A stretch of DNA of 64,000 nt from Lumbricus terrestris. Lineage: Eukaryota > Annelida > Clitellata > Crassiclitellata > Lumbricidae. How positions within the stretch are numbered: position 1 is the stretch's first letter; each line of letters begins with the position of its first letter. Shown one piece after another: positions 12,301 through 24,417 of the stretch. Made by a program: the position numbers and the translations under genes. The DNA is taken from contig OX457039.1 in NCBI GenBank assembly GCA_949752735.1, positions 42,704,699 to 42,768,698 of the forward strand, written 5' to 3'. The notes under the pieces were generated by a model, which saw nothing but the letters and a program-made list of their open reading frames with translations, ran no database searches and was not told where the DNA came from.

Positions 12301-15300
12301 AACAAAAGGACTAAGTAGGGTCAGCAATGCAGTGCAAATTAGAAACTAAAACAAGCCCACCCACATGTATGCAAAGCACTGATGAATAAAATGGCCAAGT
12401 TTATTAAGAATTTAAGACCATACACAGTAGAAAGGAACTCATCAAAATAACTAGGGTAGCAAAACAGTTACAGCATTAAATTGACCAGATGAGGAAATGA
12501 TGATTGACAAGAAAGCACTGGTTTGATATTGACGCTTTCTACAAAATAGATAAATAAGTAACAGTGATATTATTAATAGTAGAATTCACTCTTTCGAGCA
12601 TGCAGCTAAAAAAGACATTAAAATAAAAACAGCAAGTAAGTTAACCCTTTAACTGACCTTTGCTTGGTTTATCATCAACAGTATTAGCACAGAGCGGTGC
12701 TGTGAGGACGTGCATGCAATGAGGATAGAAAAAACCAAGGAATTCCGACTTCTCTGCCTTCTGCTACAAGCCAAAATTAAGCAGATTGTACAGCGTCTAG
12801 CAATGGTTGTAAAGTAATATGAGAAACTGAATGTCAGAGCATCCGGTTATTAAGACTCCATAAACTATAACCAAAATAAGAACTCAAGAAACAACTGCTG
12901 GTATCTTTAATTATAGCAAAAACTATAAGAGATTATATCACTGAACTCGTAGCAATAGAAAGAAAGCACTTTCGGACAAGACATCAGAAATTCGTACGTT
13001 CCACCTAAGATGCCGCGTCTGGCCATCTACATTTTGGATGCATTATGCATCCATTTAATTAATTCATTCATTCGCATTAACATTCATGCTTGTCTTGCAA
13101 GACTTCCATTAATTAGTTGTTTGAAGCATAACACTGGTGTTTATAACCTTATCCATCGCTAAGTCTATCAACAATTGTAGTCTAAATTGATCAGCTATAG
13201 AAAAGAGTCCCTGTTTAATTTAGAACAACATAAGTCGCTTTCCTGCTTGATATATAGAACATAGTACTTACCATGTTACAGTAGAATAACAAAAATAAAG
13301 TACTGGTACTTAATTTCAACAATGCAAAACAACCACAAAATCACAACAGACAACAAATATGGTAATTCTTTTATTTTATTTAAGTGCACAAAAGTTAGTC
13401 TAAAAAAAGAAATTTCAGCAAGGATTTGTTAACAATTCTCACACGGTTACGTCATGGTTTGCAACGCATCCTAAAACTCAATGTGTGGGTTTGACCTATT
13501 TGCAAGTGCGACGGTGCAACCAATGTATGGACTTAACAAAAAAATCTCTTTTGATGTCACATCGACTTATAGAAAGGTGCGACATGTAGTCAGAAAAATA
13601 CGGTGCATGTAGGACTCTACATACCACTTTACCAACCATGTTCTCTGGATCAATCAGAAGACGAATTATACCCATCAGCTGCAGCGCTCCACCCATCTCT
13701 ATAAGAAAACAAAATCAACACAATATAAGAACTTTATTAGCCAAGTAGTGTGTGAGACGGGATTTGGGAGATACAAGGCATCACAAACGCATTCACCCTT
13801 GGAACCACCGAAATGCGATAGTCCTCACTCCTCACCCACCCACAAAGTCACCCTATCACATACTCACTGCAACCACCAGAACAGGCTCATTGCTGACATC
13901 TGCAGTCTGGTGGAAGAGTGCTGGAGGTATAGACATTGCTCTTCAGCTTTACAGTCAAAGACAAGAAGAGGCATGGCTGAGAAGACCTCCAAGACAACAC
14001 TAGATGCTAACACAGACAATGTTACATAATGCAGAGGTGGTACTCTCATCAGCCAGGTATATCATAAAGCTAAGCTCATATCAGACAGGCAATGTCAGAG
14101 AGGCAATGTCACTCTTCAAACATAAAAGAGTCACAGCAGAATTGCTGAACAAGAACTCTGCCGCCATTTGTACTCAGAAAGTGCCACTCCTAAGCCTGGA
14201 TAAAGGAGGAGGGCAACACATATGAACTTTGTTATCACAAAATGTTGTTAAATGACAGTACTGCTGAACAAGCTCTCAAATGCAAAACCTGGTCACCATT
14301 ATTTTCTAATGTGTTAATACCATTTTAAAAATTCTGCAGGCAAAAACTAGGATGTGACCGATTGGTATTTTTGGTCAATTTCCAATTGGCCTGCTTTTAT
14401 GCCGATTCCAGATTGAATCCAATTAAATCAGCAATTTTTAATTTTACTTGCAAAAATCTAATAATTGAAGAAAAAGATATTAAATTAAACTAAGCACGTG
14501 TATTGTTGGCTCTAGGACCATTCCTCATAGGCTGATTGCTCATAGGCTGATTGGTCATAGGCTTATCGCTCATACGGCTGATTGCTCATAGGGTCTTTTG
14601 CTCATAGGCTCGTTACTCATATCTCTAAAATACACGAACTTTGTCCTAGGTCCAAAACAAATATACCATTTGCTATATCGATGCCCTTCTTCACGCCTTA
14701 GCTAGTGCTAATCAATTATGGACAATTAGCGTTGGTAGACTAACACTGTTGTAGCTAAAAAGTTTAACTGTTTTTAACATTTAACATTTAAATCATTTGT
14801 TATCTCTACTGTTTGTGACAGCATATTCAACTATTCTCTATTCGAGATCTTTAGTAATGAACACTCTTGTAGTTAAAATGTTTAAAAGCGTGATGAACAC
14901 TGTTGTAGTTAAACTGTTTTTTACATTTTAACAATTACACAAGCTAGTAAATGTTTTCATTTAAATCAGTTGTTATCTCTACTATTATTGCATTGCATAT
15001 GACAGCATATGAATGAACAGCCTATGAGCAATAAGCCTATGAGCAATAAGCCTATGAGCAATAAGCCCTGTGAGCAATGAGCCGTATGAGCAAAAAGACC
15101 TATGAGCAAAAGGCCCTATGAGCAATCAGCCGTATGAGCGATAAGCCTATGACCAATCAGCCTATGAGCAATCAGCCTATGAGGAATGGTCCGTACACCG
15201 TATTGTTGTGTATAACAATGACAGAAATCAAAATAAACCAAACTATAGAAACAAAACGCCCTTTTCAATAATAAAAGATTACTGCAGGAAGTTACTATTT

Positions 15301-18300
15301 AAAAAAAGAAATTGTTCAAGTAAAAATTATTACTATAGTCGGCTCTTAGAACAGACACGCCAATTCCAATTAATCGGTCTAGGTAAAATAGAGCGCAAAA
15401 AGATATTCAATTCAAAACTCGGTCAGGCCCCAGAAGCATCTGCTGAAATGACAAAGACGGCGAACCAAAGACCAATGACAAACAGACTGATTGTGACTGT
15501 CACACAATACCCATAGTTATTTAAGCCATGACATACCTGGATCTGTGTCTGATATCATTTGTTCTATGACCAAATTAATAAGCAAATCATCCTAAAAGAA
15601 CACAAAGAAGAGCATGCTTTAGTCCAAAGATGAAGCACACACAAAGAAAAACATCATCTAAAGATTTCTATCATCAATTGTTGAGAACCATATTATTTTA
15701 TTTATTCTCAAGGGATAAAATGGACCACAACATCTGGTTTGCCATGCTAAAACATGGGAAATATACCCATTTTTCAATATGAATTTGGCATATATCATTC
15801 TTAACATCACTTTTTCCTCAAATTGGCTTCTCCATAAAACTCTGCATGTGTTAAACATTTCTGTAATAATTTAGTAAAAGGCTATGTGCATGCATCTGCA
15901 ATGCAATCAGAAACCTCAAGTTTGGGAAACATCACAGTTCTCCTAAACATACATGTGGTAAAAGATTAATATGCTTTTATAACGTTACTCAATTTATAAA
16001 CAACAACATACATATAATAATAATCTTTTCTTTAATTCAACACCTGCAAACGCACTGCGCTTTACATTTACAAGTTATGCAGTAATCTTAATTAAACTTA
16101 ACTACTAACAGAACAGACAGCTTTGCAATTACATGGCGCTAATAGCAGCCTACAAAGCATGTCCGCGCAACGGGGGCTCGAACTCGCTACCTCTCGCACT
16201 CTACGCCAGTGTGTGTTATCCATTGCGCTACCGGGCCCCCTTTATTCTCTTGAATAAAAACCAGTTGCAAAGAGATGAAGCAGTGAAATCATTAAAACAC
16301 AAAGTCTGCAAGACGTCTTACATCATCCTGTTTCTGCTTCTGTCCCTCGTGAAGAATAAAATCTCGAACCATGGATGGATTGAATTCAACAACGTATGAA
16401 AATATATCAACAGCCGTTGACTTCATGACTGGATCATCCAGGCCCTGCAACAACATAAAGTCTGCGGTCAACATTTGACCATATGTGGCGGTCCACACCG
16501 AAATCAGCATTAAGTCGGAAATTACACATCAGAGATATTTAGGGAAATAGTATGTTTGCGATTTTTTTTGAAGAATTTAATAAAAATAATTTTTTATAAT
16601 TTATTTTATTTTTATTTTTAAAACACAAGTTTTAGAGGTATTTTAATGTTCTTGATATGCGAATTAGTCTGTTTTAATTAAGTTAATTGGATAATTAATT
16701 AGTTTAATTGGATCACTTTTTTCCTTATATCTTTGGTTGGAATAAAGATAGAGCAATAATTTTTGTGTCATTTTAAAACCTGAGACAAGGCCTTTGAAAT
16801 TTAATGATGTATCAAACTCAATATCTTGAAAATCACCTTAATGCTGGTTTTGGTGTGTGGCGCCACATATGCACCACAATATCAAGATCTGAATTACTGT
16901 GATCCCAGAACTTATAGCCATTCACTGTAATCAATCAGTAAATCTTCTATTGGAACAGAGCAGAAAACATACAGTGAACAGTGGGCACAACTGAAAAAGT
17001 ACATTACAATGATTACATTACTCAAAAAACAAATTCAGAAAATGACAACTATATTCTATTAATTTATTTATGTAATTTATATAGTGCCCCTTCAAGTTAA
17101 CTACTCAGATGCACTCTCAAGCCTGTGTGGAGACGCGCGCAAAAGGGACAGAGAGCAGACCCTGTTCAGCCGAACACAGGGCACTAAATTTTGGAGGTGC
17201 ATTTACAATTTAAGAAATTAATGTAAATAAACCAACCATTAATTAGAGTGAAAAATAAGCCATAACACTTACCATGATGACTTCCAGCATGTTCAAGAGA
17301 CCCAGATCAGATAAAACCTGTAAAATCATCAAAAATCACAGCTGAATAGATGTCCTTCAAATATTGATATAATAATAAGCTTCAGTAAGCATATAAAACC
17401 TGTGACAATTCCTTGAGGTATGAATCAAAGTTCAAGGCTGTGGCTTATCAAAACCCCAACTGTATTATCAAACAACATTCAATGCAATATTGACAATGCA
17501 AAAACCTTTATAAGTACATGTATAGTCTTGCATTAGATGGCTGACTTACAAGGTGTATTGAATTGCATCCATAAATTTATATAGCACTTCTCCCAGTGCA
17601 CAAAATCAGAGGTGCTCCCAGTGTATGACACCAAACGAAAAAAGTAGTCTTGAAGCAAGAGACACTTGGCCACCTGTTAACCAGGAGGAACGCGTCCAAG
17701 GAGGAAGTTATTATTTAGTCTTTATTTCTAAAATCTCTTAAATCTTTTTTCTTTTGCCGTGGCTGGGCTGGGAGCGCCTCTGAGTAGTTTCTTGAAGGGG
17801 CACTATATAAATTCTAATAATGAATGAATGAATGATGAAGTTGGTCCCACAGTGCAGGGCTAAAGAGAGCAAAAGCTCGCATTTTAGCCATGGTGGACCT
17901 AGTGGTTCTAGCTCACGAAACCAAGAGACGACAATATGCAACACCCACCTTAAAGAAGGCTTCTTTATTTTGCTGAGCCAGGGTCTGAGAGAAAGTACAG
18001 AACTCTTTGAGGAACAGAAGGAGATCTCGACGCTTGTCATCATCCGTTTCGTCGTCTGCCAGCTGACGGAAAAGCAACTTCAGGAATTCGCTGTCCTCCT
18101 TCAAACAGAAGATATCACCAGAATGAGAAAAACTACATTCAGAAATAATGGCATTGAGTGACTCTACATTACCAAGACATTTATATAAAGAAAACATGGC
18201 TTTAAAACTATTGTTGCATGTATTTATTTGTATTAGAATCTACGATCGTTTCTAGACTGTTTCAGCACCAGTAAAACAATGAAATCCGACTTGAATCAGA

Positions 18301-21300
18301 GTAACCATATTCTCAACATAAATGAAATAAATTACTATTAAAGTCTGAAAATTTTCACTTGATACACTTATAGACTAATGCCCTACACAACTGAAAACTA
18401 AATATTAATTTCTGCTAAAATTGTCAATTATATGGATTTAACTTTCCTGATCAGTTACATCAATTTCAGCAAATAAAAGCACAAATAAAAATAGGCTAAT
18501 TTCATGGCCAATTTAATTTAATTTCTTCTCACACATTAGGCTTTCAACCAAGATGTAGCTAATAATGATGATGACGAGTTCTCTGTCCGAAGACTGGTTC
18601 ATTGGCTTTTATGCCCCTGGGGATGAGATGAGTGAGCAACCAGTCCAAGGTCGCCATGCAGTGACTTGAGGTCGATTCGAACCAGCGACTCTTTGGTCAC
18701 AAGGCACTGAACTTACCGCTACACGACCACGTCCCAGTCAATAATGCTCACAATAAGTGTAATTTAATGTAATAATGTAAGATCAACTCTAGCAATAAGT
18801 CACCTATGTTCAGCGCCATTGCCACTTTTAGCTGGCAATATGTACAAGTCCAAATCACAAGTGGAACCAGATAAACCAAACACTGCTTCAGTATGCCTGG
18901 CCCCAGTCAGGTTCACAATTACCTACATTTCCTCCTCAATCAACAAATACAAAAGTTCGGCATCCAGTGTCTGTCTTAGGATGTGCCCAAAGGTTTTGCA
19001 TTGAGCCTGCTCCTATTTACACATTATGCACTGCACAGTCCACTCGCTTGACTACTTAGCATGTTCAGCATAGCTAAACTAAAACAATTATTTGCTGATA
19101 ACATGCAGTCATTCTTTCCTTTACAATAGTAACACATTTTAACCAAACAATTTATCTCTGTTCCATGCTCACGCTATACAAAAAAATTGTATGCAATCAA
19201 TAGATATTACTGTGACTTTTGACGTGTGTCGCAAAAAGGATAGTGCTGACCTCCTAGACTTTCTTAGTTGCTACTTGCTTGTCTGTACCTTTGGAACGCA
19301 CTGTTCATTTTAATTTCTTATGTCAATTCGTTGCTGTCTTTTATGTCTACAGACTACACTTTAGACTTTCAACCATTTTATCTTTTATCTATAGGATAGC
19401 TATGTTACTTCTCCAATGGATTCAACATTTTAACTGAAATTTTGCTCAAAGTAAACAGGTCTGTCATGGTTATTTTGAGCACTGTGACCAGTCATCAGAT
19501 TAGAATTGCATTTATGCAAATCACACAATAAACTAACCTCATAATTTCAAAAATGCACATACAAAAATGCACCAGATGCTTTCAGTCAAATTAACGCATA
19601 AACCTTTCCTCAAAATTGTGAAATATTGCACAATAAGCACATTAAGCAGTCGTAAAATTAGAGATCCATAGTTTGAAAAAATAAAGAAAGTAGGTCAAAG
19701 AAACAACATTTGAGAAAACGAATCAGCAGTTAAATATAGATAATAAATATTAATAACTACACAATATCAAGACCATTGCTAAGAAAATCATTAAACCTCA
19801 GGCTATAACACAATGACTGCCCTGAAACTGCCAGTGGCAGCACTGGCAGTTCCAAAAGCACATACAATATCTCAGCGAGAACCAGTCATCAATAGAAGAT
19901 GACCATGACTTGAGAAGCAGTCCAGAATATTAAAATATCACAAAAAGCCAGTCAACCAGAAATCAACAAACTACAATGACAAGTGCATAACAGTATCACT
20001 TTACACAAACACTTCAGCAATGGACAACGAAAACAAGCGCAAGACGTTAAAGGTCGGCCGAACAAACCTGAATCATCGTAACGATTTCCATTTTGTTAAA
20101 ATAAATAAACGAAGTCAGCGTCGATAGTAGATTCTCCTCGAACACCGACGGCGCCGGCAAAATCATGTCCTGAATGTACTGCACCCGATAAGTCTGATGA
20201 ATCTTCTGAACTAACTCCGTATTGTTTAGCGGGATGACCTCCTTGAGCTTCGTCTGCGTGCGAAGGAATTCTCTGTGCCTGACCGGCTGCTGCGACGCCG
20301 GGTCGTACTCAAGAACCCCGACGACGTCAAATATCATGTCGTCGGTGAACATGATCTCAAAGAGCGCCGTCTTGTTCAGCAGAAACAAGCTTTTGAAAAT
20401 GTTATAGAGATGGTGGAGACCTTCGACGTTGTCCAGATCTTCGCACATGTGGAAGAGATCGATGAGCTTCTTTATATATCCCTCGTTCTCGATCAAGATC
20501 GTCAGCTTTTCACGTTTGATTGGCGTCAGCAGCGAAGCGTTGAACAGCTCCGAGATCTCCTCCAGGCGGCTCAGCTCGCACGGCGGAAGGCTGACTCCGG
20601 CCGTCGTGTCGTGCATGTCCTCAAAATGATCGTCGTCCATTTCCTCCGTCTCCGGCTCGAGTACATCCTGGGTGATCTCAACAGACGGATCCTTTCCCTG
20701 CACCTGAGAAAATCGTATATCAAGGTGTGTAGTCGTTTTAAAGTGAAAAAGAAAAGAAAAATTCAAATGGATATAACCGACACCAGCAATGACATTTTTC
20801 TTCGGTATTTAATATTATTTAATCTCTTTGACAACTAGTCGGCACAAGTATGGACAATGAAACATAAATTTTCAGTCAGGTCGAATCGGGGCAAATATTT
20901 GAATTTGAATCTTGAATCACTGGGCACCAGTTTGATTTTCATAGTGTATAGTAGATAGCAAAGGCATACCACAGTTATCAATACATCAGCACAGGCCAAA
21001 TTACTATATTCACAGGTTACAATGAATAAAACTAAAAAATCAGTTAATTAATAGAGTTGAATAACACTTAATATTATCAAATAAGACCAACATTTTTCTA
21101 ATTATGCTGTCAGTTTTGAATTGAATCAAGTAATACCAGTCAATTCGTTTTGAATTGAATATTGAAGCTCTGGATGCCTCGCTAGATGCACAAGTTTCTT
21201 ATAAATGCAGCTTCAGTGGATTTTATGGCAACAATTTTCCCACCAAATCAAATGCAACTATACCTAAAACTCTTAAAGGAATTATTTATTTGACCATTTA

Positions 21301-23689
21301 TTAACAAGAAAATTTCCCATGATCAATTCAACTAATTCACGCTAAAAGAAAAATACTAAAGTACTGTCAAATAAATAGACAAGAAATATAGAGACTAAAT
21401 ATGTTCTTCAAGTAAGAATGAGATTTAAACAAACAAAATATAAATATTCGATCAAAATGATTGCACTTACTCCAATGTAATTACTGAATATATAAATTTT
21501 TACATTCATAGTACTATATATATTTGAGTTTTTTTACAGAAATACAACCCAACACTTATTTAAATGAATCAAATAAATCAAATTGATTATTTAATTAATC
21601 AAACAACCCATTGCTTACACAAATATATAATAGAAAGTACTATAGTTTATAATGATCATAGCATGATGGATATTACCTGGCAAATCTTCTCCCAAATTTC
21701 ATCACAACCAGATTTATCTTGAAAGCTCAACGCGTAGTCAAAACTGTCAGGTTCCGACCAAACAATCAAAGTTTCCTAACAAAGAAAAATATACGTAAAT
21801 TAATAAATTCTGCAAACAAAGTCCATATCAACAAGTCTTCTAAAAATAACGTACTTCATCATAAGTTGAATTGAATATTGAAGCTCTGGAGGTCCCGCTA
21901 GATGCACAAGTTCATTCATAATTTAGTTAATTGCAAAAACATTTGACGTTCTAACATTCACACTTCAAGCCATATGCTTAGAACTGTGATAACAGAACCC
22001 AGACAGACATTGAAAAACTAATCAGATTATTTCAATAAAGAAAAGTCAACAGTGACTCAACGACATATGACTTCTATTCATGATGCAATGCAACGCATTA
22101 TTATTTCAGATATAATGCTCACATTCCCCAAATTTCGACTCCTTTCAACATTGTGGTGGCAAAACAAGATTGTAAATCAAAAGAGATTGTCAACTTTCGG
22201 GTCCAGAATGACTGCAACAGCCATGATAAACGTTGCACTTATTTACATAAGACCACTTCTAATTCCCTACTGTCAACTGCTTTAGTAGGCATATTTACAA
22301 TATTCTGAGCTGTGGCCTGTGGCTGCTCTACTATCGCCTCACAGGTTTTCCACTCCAAACTGAAGTGCTATCTCTTCAAGAAATGCTACTCCAATCCAGT
22401 CAATACCTCTATATTCCAAACTTTCTTGCTTACAAGGAAACATGTCTAAAGTTACGATAATGATTTTCAAACAAGATCACGTCACTCAGGAAACAAATCT
22501 CCACAAACCATCCAAAGTCCCATAAAACCACAGTAGACTAATTTATATATTCAAATGCAGTAAATAAATTTGTGAAAACATTTAAGCTAATATTTAAAAT
22601 CCAACACTTTACAATCATATTAATATAATAAATGAACACAAATGTGCTGAGAGACGGAAGATAGGGATAAGACTAACGTCAATCACTCTTCATGCGATGA
22701 CACATCTCCTGACATTTCTAAATTCTTTTTAACCATCTCGGATAAGCAAAACAACTAGCTAAATATACAGAACATCACTGGCAACCACACATTATGGCCA
22801 CCTTGTGAGTGCTTTCTCACATTTAACCCAAAGAAACAAATGAGAAAAAAATAAAATGCCCAGCATTCGTTTAAATCTTAGTATTCCAGCTGTCAGTTTC
22901 AGTCACACAAGGAAGATGTAAAAATAACATTAGTGTAATCAAACTACGAGATATGCTTTAATACAATTAGAAATATCAAGAGGAAATACAGACCTGCTGT
23001 TTTTGATATGCTGTGTATGGCTGAATCTTAGACTCTAACATCAGTGAATCTAAATAGCAATAACATATCAAGTTTAGTCTCGATAAATTGCAAAAAATGC
23101 AGTCATTTTAAAATAAATGTCACTCAAACATAATTCTTAACACCATGTAAAAACATCATGAAGGTCTGACTTTCATGTGTTCTTTGATCACCATTTCATA
23201 TAAAGTTCCCACAAAATCTGAATGGATTCTATACTCTGTTTCAATTATATTCTCTGTTTCAATGCACATTGCACGTCTGAATTCCACATGTACTCCACCA
23301 GTTGAGTATTCGTTCTGCCACTAAAATCAATTTGCCTAAATTCATTCACGGGTTGGAATTAAATAAAAGAATGCCAAAAGTTAGACTGACATTGAAATTT
23401 GTCAATTCATAGTCACATAGAATGCATTGTACAGCTCTTGACAACTACAACTGAATCAAGTTCATCATATTTAAATTGTGATATTATGTGATTCTCCGTA
23501 AGATTGCCTTACACTCATGCTCTTTCCGTACAACAAGAGAGATTCCTTTGAGTTTGTTGACGAACATGGCCGTCACGTGAGCAATTCCCTGATCATCCCA
23601 GGCACGGTTTTCATTTAGAATGTAAAGCTTCACACGTGGATTTTTGTTGAAATTGCTTAGGTCTGGTTCCCCACTGGTTGCCAATGACT
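6360..23689 (-). CDS. PPP4R3: Serine/threonine-protein phosphatase 4 regulatory subunit 3 (SMEK/falafel)
   Basis: PP4R3 is the targeting subunit of the PP4 trimer; its N-terminal EVH1/PH-like domain binds substrates and armadillo-like repeats follow. Exons in reading order, all with AG acceptors and GT donors: 23689-23513, 23049-22994, 21775-21677, 20703-20068, 18098-17949, 17317-17273, 16444-16322, 15591-15537, 13698-13633, 12763-12658, 12258-12100, 11536-11367, 10455-10307, 9229-9060, 7808-7588, 6473-6360 (TAA at 6362-6360). Landmarks: [14 protein letters not shown] and [11 protein letters not shown] (EVH1-like), [110 protein letters not shown], then the acidic, basic tail GLVDYPDE to [10 protein letters not shown] (nuclear-localisation-like). 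Phases agree at every junction except 13633/12763, where a micro-exon or another donor is needed. About 830 codons are seen against about 820-850 in the family, so only a few N-terminal residues are missing. Confidence 0.97.
6740..7010 (+). repeat. Diverged direct repeat, copy 2
   Basis: Partner of 3790-4040. The shared blocks are in the same order (CACCGACAATAAAC, CAGATTCATAAAA, GTGAACAACTTAAGTGA, GACCAGAACAATAAA). It lies within the last intron of PPP4R3. Confidence 0.75.
8818..8941 (+). mobile_element. Solo terminal segment of a GGGTCATTCC-ended transposon
   Basis: The sequence starting AGGTCATTCCAGGTCAAATC and continuing through ACCATCTCCGATTTTGATG and AAATTTGGCAAGG matches the termini of the elements at 24418-27377 and 33556-35748 in order and spacing. 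No opposite end is visible nearby, so this is a solo or truncated end. It lies in a PPP4R3 intron, within 120 bases of exon 9060-9229. Confidence 0.75.
8942..9000 (+). repeat. Direct repeat flanking a PPP4R3 exon, copy 1
   Basis: GTTGGAGTGTAACTACAAGC followed by AACAGCC, ACCTTCTCATAATATTC and ATTTGATAAT is repeated almost identically at 9238-9297. The two copies bracket the exon at 9060-9229. Confidence 0.9.
9238..9297 (+). repeat. Direct repeat flanking a PPP4R3 exon, copy 2
   Basis: Near-identical to 8942-9000. On the coding strand this copy is the last part of the intron, immediately before the acceptor TTCGCAG of exon 9229-9060. Confidence 0.9.
9481..9955. mobile_element. PIF/Harbinger-like MITE
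   Basis: The terminal inverted repeat GGCC(CC)AAAAAAATARTG followed by TTGTGTTTCYGGTAAC occurs at the left end (9481) and, inverted, at the right end (9955). The element is flanked by the 3-base duplication TAA (9478-9480 and 9956-9958). A GGCC-type end with a TAA duplication is the pattern known for PIF/Harbinger elements. The 475-base interior repeats the motif GGTAACCCGACCGAC (about 9508 and 9697) and has no convincing transposase frame. Confidence 0.8.
14509..15199. mobile_element. Foldback (FB/MULE-like) element with iterated arms
   Basis: Both arms consist of tandem 14-17 base units of the type CATAGGCTGATTGCT. The left arm (about 14515-14625) and the right arm (about 15010-15195) are inverted copies with the same unit order: GGACCATTCCTCATAGGC, then TTGGTCATAGGCTTATCG, then TCATACGGC. 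The loop holds a second internal duplication (AACACTGTTGTAG, twice). The 9-mer GTATTGTTG lies at 14500-14508 and 15200-15208, consistent with a 9-base target duplication. Long iterated inverted ends plus 9-base duplications are known for foldback elements related to Mutator-like transposons. There is no transposase frame. Confidence 0.85.
16137..16245 (-). mobile_element. tRNA-like SINE head or tRNA pseudogene
   Basis: On the minus strand the sequence reads GGCCCGGTAGCGCAATGG (A-box region) and AGTTCGAGCCCCCG (B-box region) at tRNA-like spacing. The anticodon loop lacks the usual T33 and the stems pair poorly, so it is not called as a functional tRNA. It lies in the intron just 3' of PPP4R3 exon 16322-16444. 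Confidence 0.6.
17075..17190 (-). mobile_element. Fragment with the shared LINE/SINE 3' tail
   Basis: TTTATATAGTGCCCCTTCAAG, with CTACTCAGATGCACTC after it, is the reverse complement of the tail found on family A SINEs and on the LINE at 53040. The part behind the tail is not a SINE A body and was not recognised. Confidence 0.7.
17570..17660 (-). mobile_element. Diverged copy of the shared LINE/SINE tail
   Basis: TTTATATAGCACTTCTCC and AGAGGTGCTCCCAGTG resemble the shared 3' tail in inverted orientation. It is a weak, old fragment. Confidence 0.5.
17757..17835 (+). mobile_element. Shared LINE/SINE 3' tail, plus orientation
   Basis: GGGAGCGCCTCTGAGTAG, TTTCTTGAAGGGGCACTATA and TAAATTC are followed by a short (AATG)n run, as at a retroposon 3' end. 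It lies about 115 bases beyond the 3' end of PPP4R3 exon 17949-18098. Confidence 0.8.
18575..18741 (-). mobile_element. tRNA-derived SINE, family B
   Basis: Read on the minus strand: GGGACGTGGTCGTGTAGCGG (A-box region), GGTTCGAATCGACC (B box), then a body with CTCATCTCATCCCC and GGGGCATAAAAGCCAATGAA. It matches the element at 56964-57195 in head and body. Confidence 0.85.
21143..21210 (+). repeat. Dispersed direct repeat, copy 1
   Basis: GAATTGAATATTGAAGCTCT followed by GGATGCCTCGCTAGATGCAC and AAGTTTC recurs at 21865-21920 in the same PPP4R3 intron region. Confidence 0.8.
21865..21920 (+). repeat. Dispersed direct repeat, copy 2
   Basis: Second copy of the repeat at 21143, with a few substitutions (GGAGGTCCCGCTAGATGCAC). 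PPP4R3 exon 21677-21775 lies between the two copies. Confidence 0.8.
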
Positions 23690-24417
23690 CTAAAAACAGC
23701 CACAATAAAAACAAAAACTTTATGAATTATTGATGAATTTTGTCATCATTTGTTCATATGAATGCAAGCATACACAATCCTCACAATCACACACATTATT
23801 TTGTTCATCCTTTATGCCTCAACAATATTCAGTCACAAAGCTGTGGCCAGTTCACATATTTGATCAATTCGTATGTTTATCTAAATTGATAAATACAAGA
23901 TTTTAAAAATTATAACTGCAAAATAAAAAGATATAGAAAATTTGATGACCAGAATAAAATACTGGTAGAAGGCAGCCACAAATAAGGGCAACTTGCAAGA
24001 AAAGGTTAGGAGCAAAAATCAATAAATTTATTCCCAAATAACTTTGTCTTTTTGTAATCAAGGATGACATTGGAACTCGCAAAAATTTGTCATCTTTACT
24101 GTCTCGAAACTCAAGACATCTGAATCGTCAAATGAAATTGCTTTGAATCATTAAAAAAATTGGCAAAACAATACATGGCTGATGAATATAAACATTTTAT
24201 AAGAGAAGAGGCTCACAAAATAATTAGCTTGTTTGTTTTTAAAGCACATTTACATCAATTCATCACACTTCCTGTCATCAAATTCCAAAGCGTTCACATC
24301 ATCAAATGTGCTTGAATTTGAAGTCTTTAGAATATTGACTCAGTGATAATTTTGCTATATAGCTGAGGAATTAAAAACATTTCACAAAAATAACTATATT
24401 TTATTTTATTTCATTTA

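Noticed and set aside
16137..16245. Functional tRNA gene
   Set aside because: A- and B-box-like sequences are present, but the anticodon arm and T stem do not pair properly; more likely a SINE head or pseudogene.
20275..20838. 187-codon plus-strand open frame
   Set aside because: It lies antisense to the longest PPP4R3 exon (20068-20703), whose minus-strand protein is clearly conserved.
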